Below, one piece after another: positions 26,673 to 36,362 of a stretch of 64,000 bases of DNA. The notes beneath the pieces were generated by a model. That model saw only the letters and a list, made by a program, of their open reading frames with translations, made no database searches and was not told the origin of the DNA. The DNA is taken from contig CAKSQK010000001.1 in assembly GCA_934486785.1 (NCBI GenBank), positions 1 through 64,000 on the forward strand, given 5' to 3'. Position numbers and translations under genes: made by a program. This DNA is from an uncultured Niabella sp. (GTDB lineage: Bacteria > Bacteroidota > Bacteroidia > Chitinophagales > Chitinophagaceae). Positions within the stretch are counted from its first letter, which is position 1. Each line of letters starts with the position of its first letter.

Positions 26673-27572
26673 TCATTTAAACGAAGGGTGAAATTGTTCC
26701 AGCGTTTTTCGTAAAAATTCCCTGTCGAGGTGGGTATATATTTCAGTAGTGGTAATACTTTCGTGGCCTAGCATTTCCTGCACGGCACGCAGGTTGGCGC
26801 CGCCTTCAATTAAATGCGTGGCAAACGAATGGCGAAAGGTATGCGGGGATACCGTTTTTTTAATGCCCGCCTTTTTTACCAGGTCTTTAATGATCAAAAA
26901 AATCATTACACGTGTCATTTGCTGCCCGCGCCGGTTCAGGAAAACCACATCTTCATGCCCTGGCTTTACGGCTGTGTGCACCCGAATTTCTTTTAAATAA
27001 ATGTTGAGGTATTTTACAGCATCGCGGCCAATGGGCACCAGCCTTTCTTTACTGCCCTTGCCCAATACTTTTATAAAGCCCGCATCAAGGTACAACTGCG
27101 GGATGCGCAGGTTTACCACTTCGCTCACACGCAGGCCGCAACTGTACATGGTTTCTACAATGGCTTTGTTGCGCGCGCCTTCCGGCGTGCTTACATCTAT
27201 TTGCCCTATGATCGCTTCTATTTCATCAAAGCCAAGCACATCCGGCAAAGCCCTTTTAGCCTTGGGCGCCTGGAGCAAAAGCGAGGGGTCTTCCGCTACA
27301 ATATCTTCCAGCAGGCAATATTTATAAAAAGCCCTGATGCCCGAAATGATGCGTGCCTGCGATGTGGGCGTCATACCTAAATTAGCTATCCATTGCACAA
27401 ACTGCTGCAGGTCCTGTAAAACAATATCTCCGGGAGCCCTGGTTTCACCGCGGTCCCGGAGATAATCGGTAAGTTTATCAATATCGTGCAGGTAGGCTTC
27501 GGTAGAGTTATCTGATAAAGATTTTTCTAACTGCAGGTATGCCTTAAAATGTTTTTTATAAGAGTCCCACAC
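26673..27572 (-). CDS. xerD: Site-specific tyrosine recombinase XerD/XerC
   Basis: A 299-residue tyrosine recombinase of normal Xer length. The SAM-like N-terminal DNA-binding domain is at 1-105. The catalytic residues are all visible: Arg in SCGLRVSEVVNLR, Lys in LGKGSKERLVPIG, HTFRHSFATHL, His in LGHESITTTEIYTH, and the Tyr of EIYTH. It resolves chromosome dimers at dif with a partner recombinase. It stands in a normal housekeeping context, not next to an integrated element. It is preceded 8 bases upstream by a lipoprotein gene on the same strand. Confidence 0.93.
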   Translation of the reverse strand: MWDSYKKHFKAYLQLEKSLSDNSTEAYLHDIDKLTDYLRDRGETRAPGDIVLQDLQQFVQWIANLGMTPTSQARIISGIRAFYKYCLLEDIVAEDPSLLLQAPKAKRALPDVLGFDEIEAIIGQIDVSTPEGARNKAIVETMYSCGLRVSEVVNLRIPQLYLDAGFIKVLGKGSKERLVPIGRDAVKYLNIYLKEIRVHTAVKPGHEDVVFLNRRGQQMTRVMIFLIIKDLVKKAGIKKTVSPHTFRHSFATHLIEGGANLRAVQEMLGHESITTTEIYTHLDREFLRKTLEQFHPSFK

Positions 27573-27580
27573 GAATTGCG

Positions 27581-28249
27581 TTATTTATACTCAAGCGCTT
27601 TGTCGTGCTCGATGGTTTTTCCTTCAAACAAAATTTTAGCGTATATCCTTTCTTTGGTAATGTTTACCGAATCAATTAATGAGTGCGGCTGGTTCACATC
27701 ATGGTTGCGCACACCCACATCGGTAAGCAACTGCTGGGCAACCTTGTCTGTATGCATATCCTGGATATAAATGAACGTGTTATCATAATAGGCCACCAGG
27801 CTGTCTGCCACTTTATACTTAGGGTCAAAATTATTGATCGCCGTCGTCAGCTTCTGGGTTTTTCCCGTTTCATCAAAGGCCAGCTTTATGGCATAGCCGC
27901 GGCCGGTAGCGCAATCGTTAAACCGCATCCACGCGTGCCTGCTGCCGATGATATCAATTTGAAAAGCTTCTTTTGAAGGTTTGATGTCATTGGGAATGAA
28001 TTCTGCAAAAACAATTTTGCTTGAAAGCCCCTTTCCGCTTTTATCAGAATGAATGGAATCAATCTTACAGTCTTTAAACGTAACGTTCACAAAAGGCTTA
28101 CCGGGTGCATCACTAACCACCTTAATAGGCTCAGTCATGCAGGAAGTATCTTTACAAAAGGGTTCTGAAGCAGTTTCTGTGGCTGCGCCGCCGCAGGCTG
28201 TCAACATCCAGATAAAAGAAAGAGCAAAAGCAATGTTACTAATTTTCAT
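27581..28249 (-). CDS. Hypothetical lipoprotein
   Basis: A 222-residue protein with a lipoprotein signal (MKISNIAFALSFIWMLTAC, lipid Cys near residue 19) followed by Gly/Ala and a Cys pair (CKDTSC). The body is beta-rich with no motif I recognise. It lies 8 bases upstream of xerD on the same strand, so they may be cotranscribed, but no functional link is apparent. Envelope location is likely from the signal. Confidence 0.6.
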   Translation of the reverse strand: MKISNIAFALSFIWMLTACGGAATETASEPFCKDTSCMTEPIKVVSDAPGKPFVNVTFKDCKIDSIHSDKSGKGLSSKIVFAEFIPNDIKPSKEAFQIDIIGSRHAWMRFNDCATGRGYAIKLAFDETGKTQKLTTAINNFDPKYKVADSLVAYYDNTFIYIQDMHTDKVAQQLLTDVGVRNHDVNQPHSLIDSVNITKERIYAKILFEGKTIEHDKALEYK

Positions 28250-28292
28250 GTGTAATTTATTTTAAGTTTAATTTTTGCAGATAGTTTACTTG

Positions 28293-28349
28293 CCTGCCGC
28301 CTGGCAGGGATTCATCCATTCCGATAATGATCGGGAGCCTGGCTGCCAG
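28293..28349. repeat. Cluster of three short palindromes
   Basis: CCTGCC-GCCT-GGCAGG (28293-28308), CCGAT-AATG-ATCGG (28321-28334) and CTGGC-T-GCCAG (28339-28349) lie within 57 bases in the 186-base gap between the lipoprotein gene and yraN. CCGAT/ATCGG-type and CCTGCC/GGCAGG-type palindromes are characteristic intergenic repeats in this phylum; no gene is seen in this gap. Confidence 0.55.
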
Positions 28350-28435
28350 TACAGCATTTATTGGCTTCATTCATAAACGTTTCATTTTTGATGACCAAAA
28401 GTAGTTATAAACAACGGTTCTAAAAAATGCGATTG

Positions 28436-28792
28436 CTATAAAAACACATCTTCCATTAAAAAGAATTCGGGCGTGTTGTTTTTTTGAAATGTAATGGAAA
28501 CGATGTCGTACTGTATCCATCCGTTACCCGGATTTTTCTGTAAATATTCATCGGCAGCTTTTTGTAAAAACTTGAATTTTTTCTTAGTTACACTTTGCTC
28601 AGGATGCCCAAACAAGCCCGTGCTGCGTGTTTTTACTTCTATAAAATGCAGCTTGTTCCCCTTCTTTGCTATGATGTCAATTTCATAATAAGAATGCCGC
28701 CAGTTGGTGTATAAAATTTCATACCCTTTCGTTTTTAAAAATCCCGCGGCCAGCTCTTCGCCGCTTTTGCCAACTTGATTATGTGTTCCCAT
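28436..28792 (-). CDS. YraN family protein (UPF0102)
   Basis: A 118-residue protein with the Holliday-junction-resolvase-like nuclease fold of UPF0102. The signature elements are GKSGEELAAGFLKTKGYEIL, NWRHSYYEIDIIAKKGNKLHFIEVKTR (the E...D...EVK core of a restriction-like active site) and QSVTKKKFKFLQKAA. Function is unproven in the family; a nucleic-acid role is usually assumed. It is divergent from manA with a 34-base gap. Confidence 0.9.
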   Translation of the reverse strand: MGTHNQVGKSGEELAAGFLKTKGYEILYTNWRHSYYEIDIIAKKGNKLHFIEVKTRSTGLFGHPEQSVTKKKFKFLQKAADEYLQKNPGNGWIQYDIVSITFQKNNTPEFFLMEDVFL

Positions 28793-28826
28793 TCAGGTAT
28801 CTTTACCCACAAGTTAATACATTTTT

Positions 28827-30038
28827 ATGGCGCAACAATTAGCCCCGCTTCAGGGAGATGTAAAACATTATGATTGGGGAGGCAGCACCTTTATTCCTTC
28901 CCTGCTGCAAATTGAAAACCCTAACATGAAGCCCCATGCCGAGTACTGGATGGGCGTGCACCCGCAGGCAAACTGCATTGTTACTCTTGATGGTGGACAG
29001 GAAATACTGCTGAAAGATCTGATTGCCGGCAACGCGCAAAAACTATTGGGCGAAGCTGTATATAAAACCTTTGGCAACATGCCGTTTTTATTAAAAGTGC
29101 TTGATGTGAAAGACATGCTTTCTATACAGGTGCACCCCTCAAAAAAACAGGCAGCCATTGATTTTGAAGAAGAGAATAAAAGAGGCATCCCTTTAAACGC
29201 ACCCAACAGAAATTATAAAGATGCCAACCACAAGCCAGAGCTGATGGTAGCACTGAGTGAATTTTATTTATTACATGGCTTTAAGCCCGAAGCTGAACTG
29301 CTGGCTATTTTAAATAAAGTGCCTGAGCTGAACATTTTTACACCGGTTTTTAAACGCGATGGTTATGAAGGTTTGTACAGGATGGCTATGGAGCTGCCAC
29401 AGGAAAAAGTGAATGAAATATTGCAGCCGCTCATCAACCGTATCATTCCGCAATACCAGCAAAACAGCCTGCAAAAAAGTGATGAGAATTTTTGGGCGGC
29501 GCGTGCGGCATTAACTTTTGTTCAGCCCAATATTATAGACAGGGGCATTTTTTCTGTTTATTTCTTTAACCTGCTGCACCTTAGCAAAGGCGAAGCCATT
29601 TTCCAGGATGCCGGTATGCCGCATGCTTACCTTGAAGGATATAACGTAGAGATCATGGCCAGCTCTGACAATGTGCTGCGCGGCGGCCTTACCACCAAGC
29701 ATATCAACACGGTAGAATTGCTGAAGCATACAAACTGCAGCGCCACCATTCCCAAAATTATTAAAGCAAAAAACAAACAGGTGCAGGTGTACCAAACGCC
29801 TGTAAAAGATTTTGAGCTGAGCAGCTACCGGTTAAAAAAAGGCGAGCAGGTAATGATTGATGTAAAAACTGCAGAAATACTATTGCTTACCCATGGCAAA
29901 GTGCAACTGTCTCATCAAAACAATAAGGTAACGCTGCAAACAGGAAATATTTCGGCAACTGCTTTCCATGGCGCCGCTGTTGAAGTAAATGCCCTGGAAG
30001 ACAGCCTGCTTTTCAGGGCCGGAACACCGCTTGAATGA
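28827..30038 (+). CDS. manA: Mannose-6-phosphate isomerase, class I
   Basis: A 403-residue zinc enzyme interconverting mannose-6-P and fructose-6-P, feeding GDP-mannose and polysaccharide synthesis. The cupin metal site is visible: SIQVHPSKKQA gives Gln and His, HKPELMVAL gives Glu, and MPHAYLEGYNVEIMASSDNV gives the last His with the class I signature. The LRGGLTTKHIN motif follows. The C-terminal cupin half is present. nth follows after 21 bases. Confidence 0.93.
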   Translation: MAQQLAPLQGDVKHYDWGGSTFIPSLLQIENPNMKPHAEYWMGVHPQANCIVTLDGGQEILLKDLIAGNAQKLLGEAVYKTFGNMPFLLKVLDVKDMLSIQVHPSKKQAAIDFEEENKRGIPLNAPNRNYKDANHKPELMVALSEFYLLHGFKPEAELLAILNKVPELNIFTPVFKRDGYEGLYRMAMELPQEKVNEILQPLINRIIPQYQQNSLQKSDENFWAARAALTFVQPNIIDRGIFSVYFFNLLHLSKGEAIFQDAGMPHAYLEGYNVEIMASSDNVLRGGLTTKHINTVELLKHTNCSATIPKIIKAKNKQVQVYQTPVKDFELSSYRLKKGEQVMIDVKTAEILLLTHGKVQLSHQNNKVTLQTGNISATAFHGAAVEVNALEDSLLFRAGTPLE

Positions 30039-30059
30039 AGCGCTGACATTTATAGATTG

Positions 30060-30731
30060 ATGACCAAAAAAGAACGATACCGTAGCGTTATAGATTATTT
30101 TGAGGAGCATTATCCCCAGCCTGAAACCGAACTGCTGTACGACAATCCGTACCAGTTACTGGTAGCGGTTATTCTTTCCGCGCAATGTACTGATAAGCGG
30201 GTGAACATGACCACGCCCGCAATCTTTCAAAAATACCCGGATGTAGCCTCATTAAGCAAGGCAACCGTGGAAGAGCTATTCCCGCTGATCAAAAGCATTT
30301 CCTACCCAAACAACAAAACAAAACACCTGATAGGGATGGCGCAAAAAGTGATGCATGATTTTGACGGCAACATTCCTATGACCGTAGCAGAATTGGTAAC
30401 CCTGCCGGGCGTGGGGCGCAAAACCGCAAATGTGATCACTTCAGTTGTTGAGAAACAGCCCAACATGGCTGTAGACACGCATGTGTTCAGGGTAAGCAGG
30501 CGCATAGGGCTTGTTTCATTAAAAGCCACAACGCCGCTGGCCGTGGAAAAAGAACTGGTAAAAAATTTTCCGGCAGAGCTGATTCATAAAGCGCATCACT
30601 GGCTTATACTGCATGGCCGCTATATTTGTATTGCCAGAAACCCTAAATGCATGGAGTGCGGCTTACGGGAGGTTTGCCATTATTTTCAAAAATATGTTGC
30701 GGCCAATCGTTCGCAGCCTTTGCCTTTATAG
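30060..30731 (+). CDS. nth: Endonuclease III
   Basis: A 223-residue DNA glycosylase/AP lyase removing oxidised pyrimidines. The helix-hairpin-helix LPGVGRKTANVI contains the catalytic Lys, VDTHVFRVSRRIGL contains the catalytic Asp, and the end has the [4Fe-4S] loop C-X6-C-X2-C-X5-C (CIARNPKCMECGLREVC). The ATG at 30060 is chosen; a TTG one codon upstream is also possible. It follows manA by 21 bases. The stop is 3 bases from that of the convergent gene. Confidence 0.95.
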   Translation: MTKKERYRSVIDYFEEHYPQPETELLYDNPYQLLVAVILSAQCTDKRVNMTTPAIFQKYPDVASLSKATVEELFPLIKSISYPNNKTKHLIGMAQKVMHDFDGNIPMTVAELVTLPGVGRKTANVITSVVEKQPNMAVDTHVFRVSRRIGLVSLKATTPLAVEKELVKNFPAELIHKAHHWLILHGRYICIARNPKCMECGLREVCHYFQKYVAANRSQPLPL

Positions 30732-30734
30732 GCC

Positions 30735-31340
30735 TTACAGCTTGCCTTTGCCCCTGCTTTCTTTATCCATTCTTTGTATGTCTTTCAATTTGTAACCTGG
30801 TATGGGGTTTACATAATCCCAGAAAGCCGCTACCTGAACGATCTTCCATTCGCCGTTTACTTTTTCCATCAGCCTTGTTTCCTTGCTGTGTAAAAAAGTG
30901 TTGGCGCCTTTATCACTGTTGAACTGGTCAAAACTGAGGAATGCAACATTTGGCCCGTAAAATTTATACACGATGTTTTTGCGCTCTACTGTTCGCTGTG
31001 CTGAGTCGGGCACCGGGTTTTCGGTAATATAAGCGCCAACCGTTTTATCAATTTGCTCCCAGCCAACGCTGGCATCAAAGGTTCCGTCGCTGTTGCTCCA
31101 TGCCTGAAAAGCGTAATCCGTCTGGGTAAAAGTAGATTTCCAGGCTTCGTAATCGCGGGAAAAAAACGAGGCGGTTTCTTTTTCAATGATAGCCAGTATG
31201 GCATCCTTTTCTTTTTGCAATGCATTGCCTTTCGGTTCTTTTTGTTTGCCTACACAGGCCAACAACAGAGAAGCCAACATAACTGTAAAAAGCAATTGAA
31301 AGAAGGACAATTGCAGCCGGGGAGGGAAAGATCTTTTCAT
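30735..31340 (-). CDS. SnoaL/NTF2-like lipoprotein
   Basis: A 201-residue protein with a lipoprotein signal ending LLLAC (lipid Cys about residue 29). The mature part has an opening helix (ILAIIEKETASFFSRDYEAWKS), then strands with NVAFLSFDQFNS and LMEKVNGEWKIVQVAAFWDYV, the layout of a SnoaL/DUF4440-type NTF2 cone. Such domains bind or isomerise small ligands, but none can be named. Envelope located by its signal. No operon partner. Confidence 0.65.
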   Translation of the reverse strand: MKRSFPPRLQLSFFQLLFTVMLASLLLACVGKQKEPKGNALQKEKDAILAIIEKETASFFSRDYEAWKSTFTQTDYAFQAWSNSDGTFDASVGWEQIDKTVGAYITENPVPDSAQRTVERKNIVYKFYGPNVAFLSFDQFNSDKGANTFLHSKETRLMEKVNGEWKIVQVAAFWDYVNPIPGYKLKDIQRMDKESRGKGKL

Positions 31341-31484
31341 GACTGTGCTATTTAAATGTAAGATAATATCATTACTTCCACACAGGACCAGGAGTTGCAG
31401 CGGCTATGCCAGGCCCGCTGCATGCTACCATGAAATTACAATTAATATCCGGTATTTTTCTGCAATCAGTGGTACATTCTCTAT

Positions 31485-31516
31485 AAAAAAAACCGGGAAG
31501 CGTTTCCGCTCCCCGG
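31485..31516 (-). terminator. Strong terminator after the DivIC-like gene
   Basis: On the minus strand CCGGGGAGCG, GAAA tetraloop, CGCTTCCCGG (plus coordinates 31493-31516) is followed by T8. A 10-bp stem with one G-U pair. It lies 26 bases after the stop of the DivIC-like gene and probably ends the eno-divIC transcript. Confidence 0.9.
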
Positions 31517-31541
31517 CTAAAATAACCTGCTATGATGCTTA

Positions 31542-31922
31542 TTATTCCTCCCCTATTTTTAATTGTTCGTCAGTCAAAAAAATATCTTCGTTCTCACGTT
31601 TCATCAAATATTTTTCTCTTGCCAGCTTTTCTATCACAACAGGATCGGTTTCGAGGTGGTTTTTAATTTGCTGCAGTTCGGTAAGCTCATTTTTGTAATG
31701 TTCTTTGCTGATCTCCAGTTCGCGCAATTCCCTGTTGCGTTCCATGGTGGTGATAAAATCATTCTTATCTAAAAAAAACATAACTGCTAAAAAAGCTACT
31801 GTGGCCACAAAAAACTTGTTGGTTAAAAACCTGCCGATCTTTGACAAAGTTCTTTTGGCCCGCCGCGGGCGCATGGGCACCTCAGGCTCTTTTTCTGTAA
31901 CAAAATCTACAAACTCTTCCAT
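31542..31922 (-). CDS. Septum formation initiator (DivIC/FtsB-like)
   Basis: A 126-residue bitopic membrane protein: charged cytoplasmic N-terminus (about 1-35), one hydrophobic helix (FFVATVAFLAVMFFL, about 37-52), a periplasmic coiled coil (NRELRELEISKEHYKNELTELQQIKNHL) and the REKYLMKRENEDIF element typical of DivIC/FtsB. It would act in the FtsQ/DivIB-FtsL-FtsB divisome complex. It follows eno by 47 bases on the same strand, an order also seen in other bacteria for ftsB. Confidence 0.88.
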   Translation of the reverse strand: MEEFVDFVTEKEPEVPMRPRRAKRTLSKIGRFLTNKFFVATVAFLAVMFFLDKNDFITTMERNRELRELEISKEHYKNELTELQQIKNHLETDPVVIEKLAREKYLMKRENEDIFLTDEQLKIGEE

Positions 31923-31969
31923 AATATTTGCTTTTAAGCGTTTTTAGTTTGTACCTCTACCCTGTTTTA

Positions 31970-33331
<1,362 letters not shown>

Positions 33332-33409
33332 TCAGGCCTGGAAAGCCAAAAAATAAGGCGCATATGAAAAAAATCATAAAGAGCATGTGGTGCATGCCAA
33401 CATAAAACA

Positions 33410-33442
33410 GCCGAAGCTGCTCCGGTGATGGGCAGCTTCGGC
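33410..33442 (-). terminator. Terminator-like hairpin after carbonic anhydrase
   Basis: GCCGAAGCTGC (33410-33420) pairs perfectly with GCAGCTTCGGC (33432-33442) around an 11-base loop, a strong 11-bp stem. On the minus strand it is followed by TGTTTTATG, a modest T tract; on the plus strand a T7 run lies about ten bases beyond. It stands 26 bases after the carbonic anhydrase stop and before eno. The rest of the 206-base gap shows no gene. Confidence 0.7.
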
Positions 33443-33468
33443 ATATAAGGATGTTTTTTTGTAATGGT

Positions 33469-34107
33469 TTAAATATCATCAAACACGTATAGCGGATCAA
33501 TATTATTTTTATCAGGCGCCATTTCTATTACTGGTTTTACCAGGCCATCTTTGAGGCCATATACCCAGCCATGCAGGTAAGGGCCGCTTCTCCTGGCCCA
33601 TGCTTTTTGAATGATGGAAGTTTTGGCCAGCTTTTCTACCTGCTCTGCCACGTTCAGCTCTACAAGCCTGTCAGCTCTTTTATCCAAGTCTTCAATAGCA
33701 TCCAGCTCAGCGCGGTGCTGGCGGTATGTATCTTTAATCACCCTGATCCACATATTCAGCACCTGGTCAAAATCCTGATTGCCCAATGCAGCTTTTACAC
33801 CACCGCAACCATAGTGCCCGCACACAATCACGTGCCTTACTTTTAAATGCACTACCGCGTATTCCAGCACGCTCAGCAGGTTTACGTCTGTATGTACCAC
33901 CATATTGGCAATATTGCGGTGTACGAATATTTCGCCAGGCTCGGTGCCGGTAATTTCATTGGCAGGTACGCGGCTGTCGCTGCAGCCTATCCATAAAAAT
34001 TCAGGTTTTTGTATGTCTTTTAACCTGTTGAAATATTGAGGATCTGTTTTAAGTTTTTCGTGTGCCCATGTTTTATTATCCTGTAATAATTTTTGATATG
34101 CGTCCAT
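33469..34107 (-). CDS. can: Beta-class carbonic anhydrase
   Basis: A 212-residue cytosolic beta-carbonic anhydrase. The zinc and dyad residues are CSDSRVP (Cys, Asp, Arg, near residue 42) and HYGCGGV (His and Cys, near residues 97-100). It interconverts CO2 and bicarbonate. It lies 54 bases downstream of a SulP transporter on the same strand; SulP-carbonic anhydrase pairs are associated with bicarbonate handling. A separate -7 box (TAAATTTG, 34139-34146) suggests it can also be transcribed alone. Confidence 0.94.
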   Translation of the reverse strand: MDAYQKLLQDNKTWAHEKLKTDPQYFNRLKDIQKPEFLWIGCSDSRVPANEITGTEPGEIFVHRNIANMVVHTDVNLLSVLEYAVVHLKVRHVIVCGHYGCGGVKAALGNQDFDQVLNMWIRVIKDTYRQHRAELDAIEDLDKRADRLVELNVAEQVEKLAKTSIIQKAWARRSGPYLHGWVYGLKDGLVKPVIEMAPDKNNIDPLYVFDDI

Positions 34108-34161
34108 ATAATTTTTAGATTTTAAATTATTTTCATTTCAAATTTAATAATAACCATTCAA

Positions 34162-35808
34162 CTATCTTGTATTCAAGGCAGGCTGCAATTTTAATTGTTT
34201 AATGCTCTTGTCATGCCTTCGCACCAGGTCGCCCTGCCTGTTTTGGGTATTGAGAATTTTATAAGAAAACCCGTGATCAATAAAACTGCTCACCTGTAAA
34301 TCAACATCTATGTTATTTAACGGTGCATGCAGCATAAAGTCTTCAATCACTTCTACAACATCTTTATCAATAAAATCGGCCCTCCTGGCATCAATGATCA
34401 CTTTTGACCCTTCTGGTACTGTTTCAAGCTTTTGTCGGATGATGGCCTTGTTTAAAAACGATACATCCTTTCTTAACCTGAAAAGATATTTTTCATCGCA
34501 ATGAACCACAAATACCGATTTGCGAAAGTTGGAGCGCATCACAAAGAATAAGCCCACGCCAATGCCAATGATCACACCTTTCAAAAGGTCTGTGGCAAGT
34601 ATGGCTGCTATGGTAATGACAAATGGCAAAAACTGGTCCCAGCCTTTTTTATAATAAGCTTTAAATAAAGCAGGCCTGGCAAGTTTGTACCCAATATAAA
34701 TTAAAATGGCTGCCAACGCGGTTTTGGGTATCAGGTTTAATAAAAACGGTATGAAAGCCACAGATAGCAACAACCATGTGCCGTGGTAAATGGTTGACAT
34801 TTTTGTTTTGGCGCCAGAATTTACATTGGCCGATGAGCGCACGATCACACTTGTAACCGGTATGCCTCCTATCAACCCTGAAATAATATTACCAATGCCC
34901 TGCGCTTTCAACTCGCGGTTGGTGGGCGTAACCCTTTGGTACGGGTCCAGGTCATCAACGGCTTCAATGCTTAGTAAACTTTCAAGGCTGGCTACCAGTG
35001 ATAAAGTAACGGCAATGACCAGCACCTGTGTATTGAATACCGCGCTCCAGTCGGGCGTGGTAAAAAAAGAAAAGAACTCTCCTGCCGATGCCGCAACCGG
35101 TATACTTACCAGAAAACCGCCTGTTAATGCATATGCCGGGTTGATAACCGTATACAAATAATTGATGCCTGTAGCCAAAAACACTATCAATAACGGTGCG
35201 GGCACCAGGCGAAGAAACCCTTTCTTTTTTGCCACCATTTTATCCCATATAATATGAAAAAACAAGCAAACAGCGCCAATGAGAAACACTGCCGGGTTTA
35301 CCTGAGTTATTGAATAAAATAATGCCGTAAACATGTTTCGCGACTCTTGTTGTATGCCCTGCTGTGCTGTAGCAGGGTCTCCGAGCAATACAGGTATTTG
35401 CCCAATGATCAATATCAATCCTATGGCGGCAAGCATTCCCTTTATAACACCGTTTGGCACATAATCGCCAATGATGCCGGCTTTCAAAAAGCCCAGGCAC
35501 AATTGAAATACACCGCATAATACTACAGCCATAAGAAACGCCTCAAACGACTGTAACTGGGTAATTGCTGCCAGTACAATGGTGGTAAGGCCAGCTGCGG
35601 GGCCGCTGACACTTAGATGCGACCGGCTTGCAAAGCCTACCACAATACCCCCTACAACACCTGCTATAATACCACTAAACAATGGCGCACCCGATGCCAA
35701 CGCCACTCCCAGACAAAGGGGAAGCGCTACTAAAAACACAACTATAGACGCCGGAACATCCGACGATAAACTTTTAATATAATCTTTTGCTTTTGGACGA
35801 GCTGTCAT
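34162..35808 (-). CDS. SulP family anion transporter with STAS domain
   Basis: A 548-residue inner-membrane transporter. Residues about 1-400 hold the SLC26/SulP membrane domain of 12-14 helices (ASIVVFLVALPLCLGVALASGAPLFSG..., GLIGGIPVTSVIVRSSANVNSGAKT, the family signature). Residues about 425-530 are a STAS regulatory domain (VIIDARRADFIDKDVVEVIEDF). SulP proteins carry sulfate, bicarbonate or other anions. Pairing with a carbonic anhydrase gene argues for bicarbonate (BicA-like), but this is inference. A palindrome lies between the start and the next gene upstream. Confidence 0.9.
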   Translation of the reverse strand: MTARPKAKDYIKSLSSDVPASIVVFLVALPLCLGVALASGAPLFSGIIAGVVGGIVVGFASRSHLSVSGPAAGLTTIVLAAITQLQSFEAFLMAVVLCGVFQLCLGFLKAGIIGDYVPNGVIKGMLAAIGLILIIGQIPVLLGDPATAQQGIQQESRNMFTALFYSITQVNPAVFLIGAVCLFFHIIWDKMVAKKKGFLRLVPAPLLIVFLATGINYLYTVINPAYALTGGFLVSIPVAASAGEFFSFFTTPDWSAVFNTQVLVIAVTLSLVASLESLLSIEAVDDLDPYQRVTPTNRELKAQGIGNIISGLIGGIPVTSVIVRSSANVNSGAKTKMSTIYHGTWLLLSVAFIPFLLNLIPKTALAAILIYIGYKLARPALFKAYYKKGWDQFLPFVITIAAILATDLLKGVIIGIGVGLFFVMRSNFRKSVFVVHCDEKYLFRLRKDVSFLNKAIIRQKLETVPEGSKVIIDARRADFIDKDVVEVIEDFMLHAPLNNIDVDLQVSSFIDHGFSYKILNTQNRQGDLVRRHDKSIKQLKLQPALNTR

Positions 35809-35843
35809 ACTTAATTTTTTAGATGAGATACATAAATTCCGTT

Positions 35844-35865
35844 ACCGGTAAAACACTTTACCGGT
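35844..35865. promoter_or_regulatory. Perfect inverted repeat upstream of the SulP gene
   Basis: ACCGGTAAA (35844-35852) and TTTACCGGT (35857-35865) form a perfect 9-bp inverted repeat with a 4-base spacer, 35 bases before the SulP ATG. There is no T tract on either side, so an operator or a structured leader is as likely as a terminator for the upstream small gene. Confidence 0.45.
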
Positions 35866-35890
35866 TTACTCATTGCTGATAAAAAATAAA

Positions 35891-36238
35891 CTATGACAGA
35901 TGGTTGGGCGGCGGACAGGGGGGCTCTCCATGATAAGCCCTGTATGTAGACTCCCGGGCATGGATGTATGCTGCGGATGTTTGTAAAGAAATAAAAGAAA
36001 GATCGTATTCGCCGTGATGTATGTATTCTTCAGACAAATTTACCTGGCCCGGAACCTTTTCTTCAGTTGTACCGGCTAATGGGTTATCATTACTGTTAGC
36101 GGCAGCCATTTCTGTTGCCACAGCACCTTTTGCCGCCGTAACAAATGGCAGGCTGACGGTAAGCCAGGCCATAACCATAAACATGAAAATTATGGAAACA
36201 CGCATCCAGTAGCTTATTTGTTTTGTTGAATCCGCCAT
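35891..36238 (-). CDS. Small hypothetical membrane protein upstream of SulP
   Basis: A 115-residue protein with one hydrophobic helix near the N-terminus (MRVSIIFMFMVMAWLTVSLPFVT, about residues 12-34) and a soluble tail rich in His, Tyr and Glu, ending in CPPPNHLS. I do not recognise a family. It has a clean -7 box 11 bases before the ATG and precedes the SulP and carbonic anhydrase genes on the same strand, so it may be the first gene of a three-gene unit. The helix could be an uncleaved anchor or a signal peptide. Confidence 0.55.
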   Translation of the reverse strand: MADSTKQISYWMRVSIIFMFMVMAWLTVSLPFVTAAKGAVATEMAAANSNDNPLAGTTEEKVPGQVNLSEEYIHHGEYDLSFISLQTSAAYIHARESTYRAYHGEPPCPPPNHLS

Positions 36239-36249
36239 CCTAATGCGTG

Positions 36250-36257
36250 CAAATATA
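36250..36257 (-). promoter_or_regulatory. Promoter -7 element for the small gene before SulP
   Basis: TATATTTG on the minus strand, a perfect TAnnTTTG, ends 11 bases before the ATG at 36238. No TTG lies 19-21 bases upstream. Confidence 0.4.
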
Positions 36258-36315
36258 TGGTTTGAGATTTTAAAAATTTAAAAAGTCTTGCAAAAAAATC
36301 AAACCCGCAAGCAAA

Positions 36316-36339
36316 CAAAAAGCCTCCTGCTGAGGAGGC
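36316..36339 (-). terminator. Terminator of the DUF4293 gene
   Basis: GCCTCCT (36322-36328) pairs with AGGAGGC (36333-36339) around a GCTG loop. On the minus strand it is followed by T5 (36317-36321). It stands 24 bases after the stop of the DUF4293 gene. Confidence 0.82.
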
Positions 36340-36362
36340 CTGTAATAATATAAAAAACGTAG

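Noticed and set aside
26673..27572. A tyrosine recombinase beside a tRNA gene, suggesting an integrated island
   Set aside because: It has the length and motifs of a housekeeping XerD/C, no direct repeat of the tRNA end is seen, and the surrounding genes are core.
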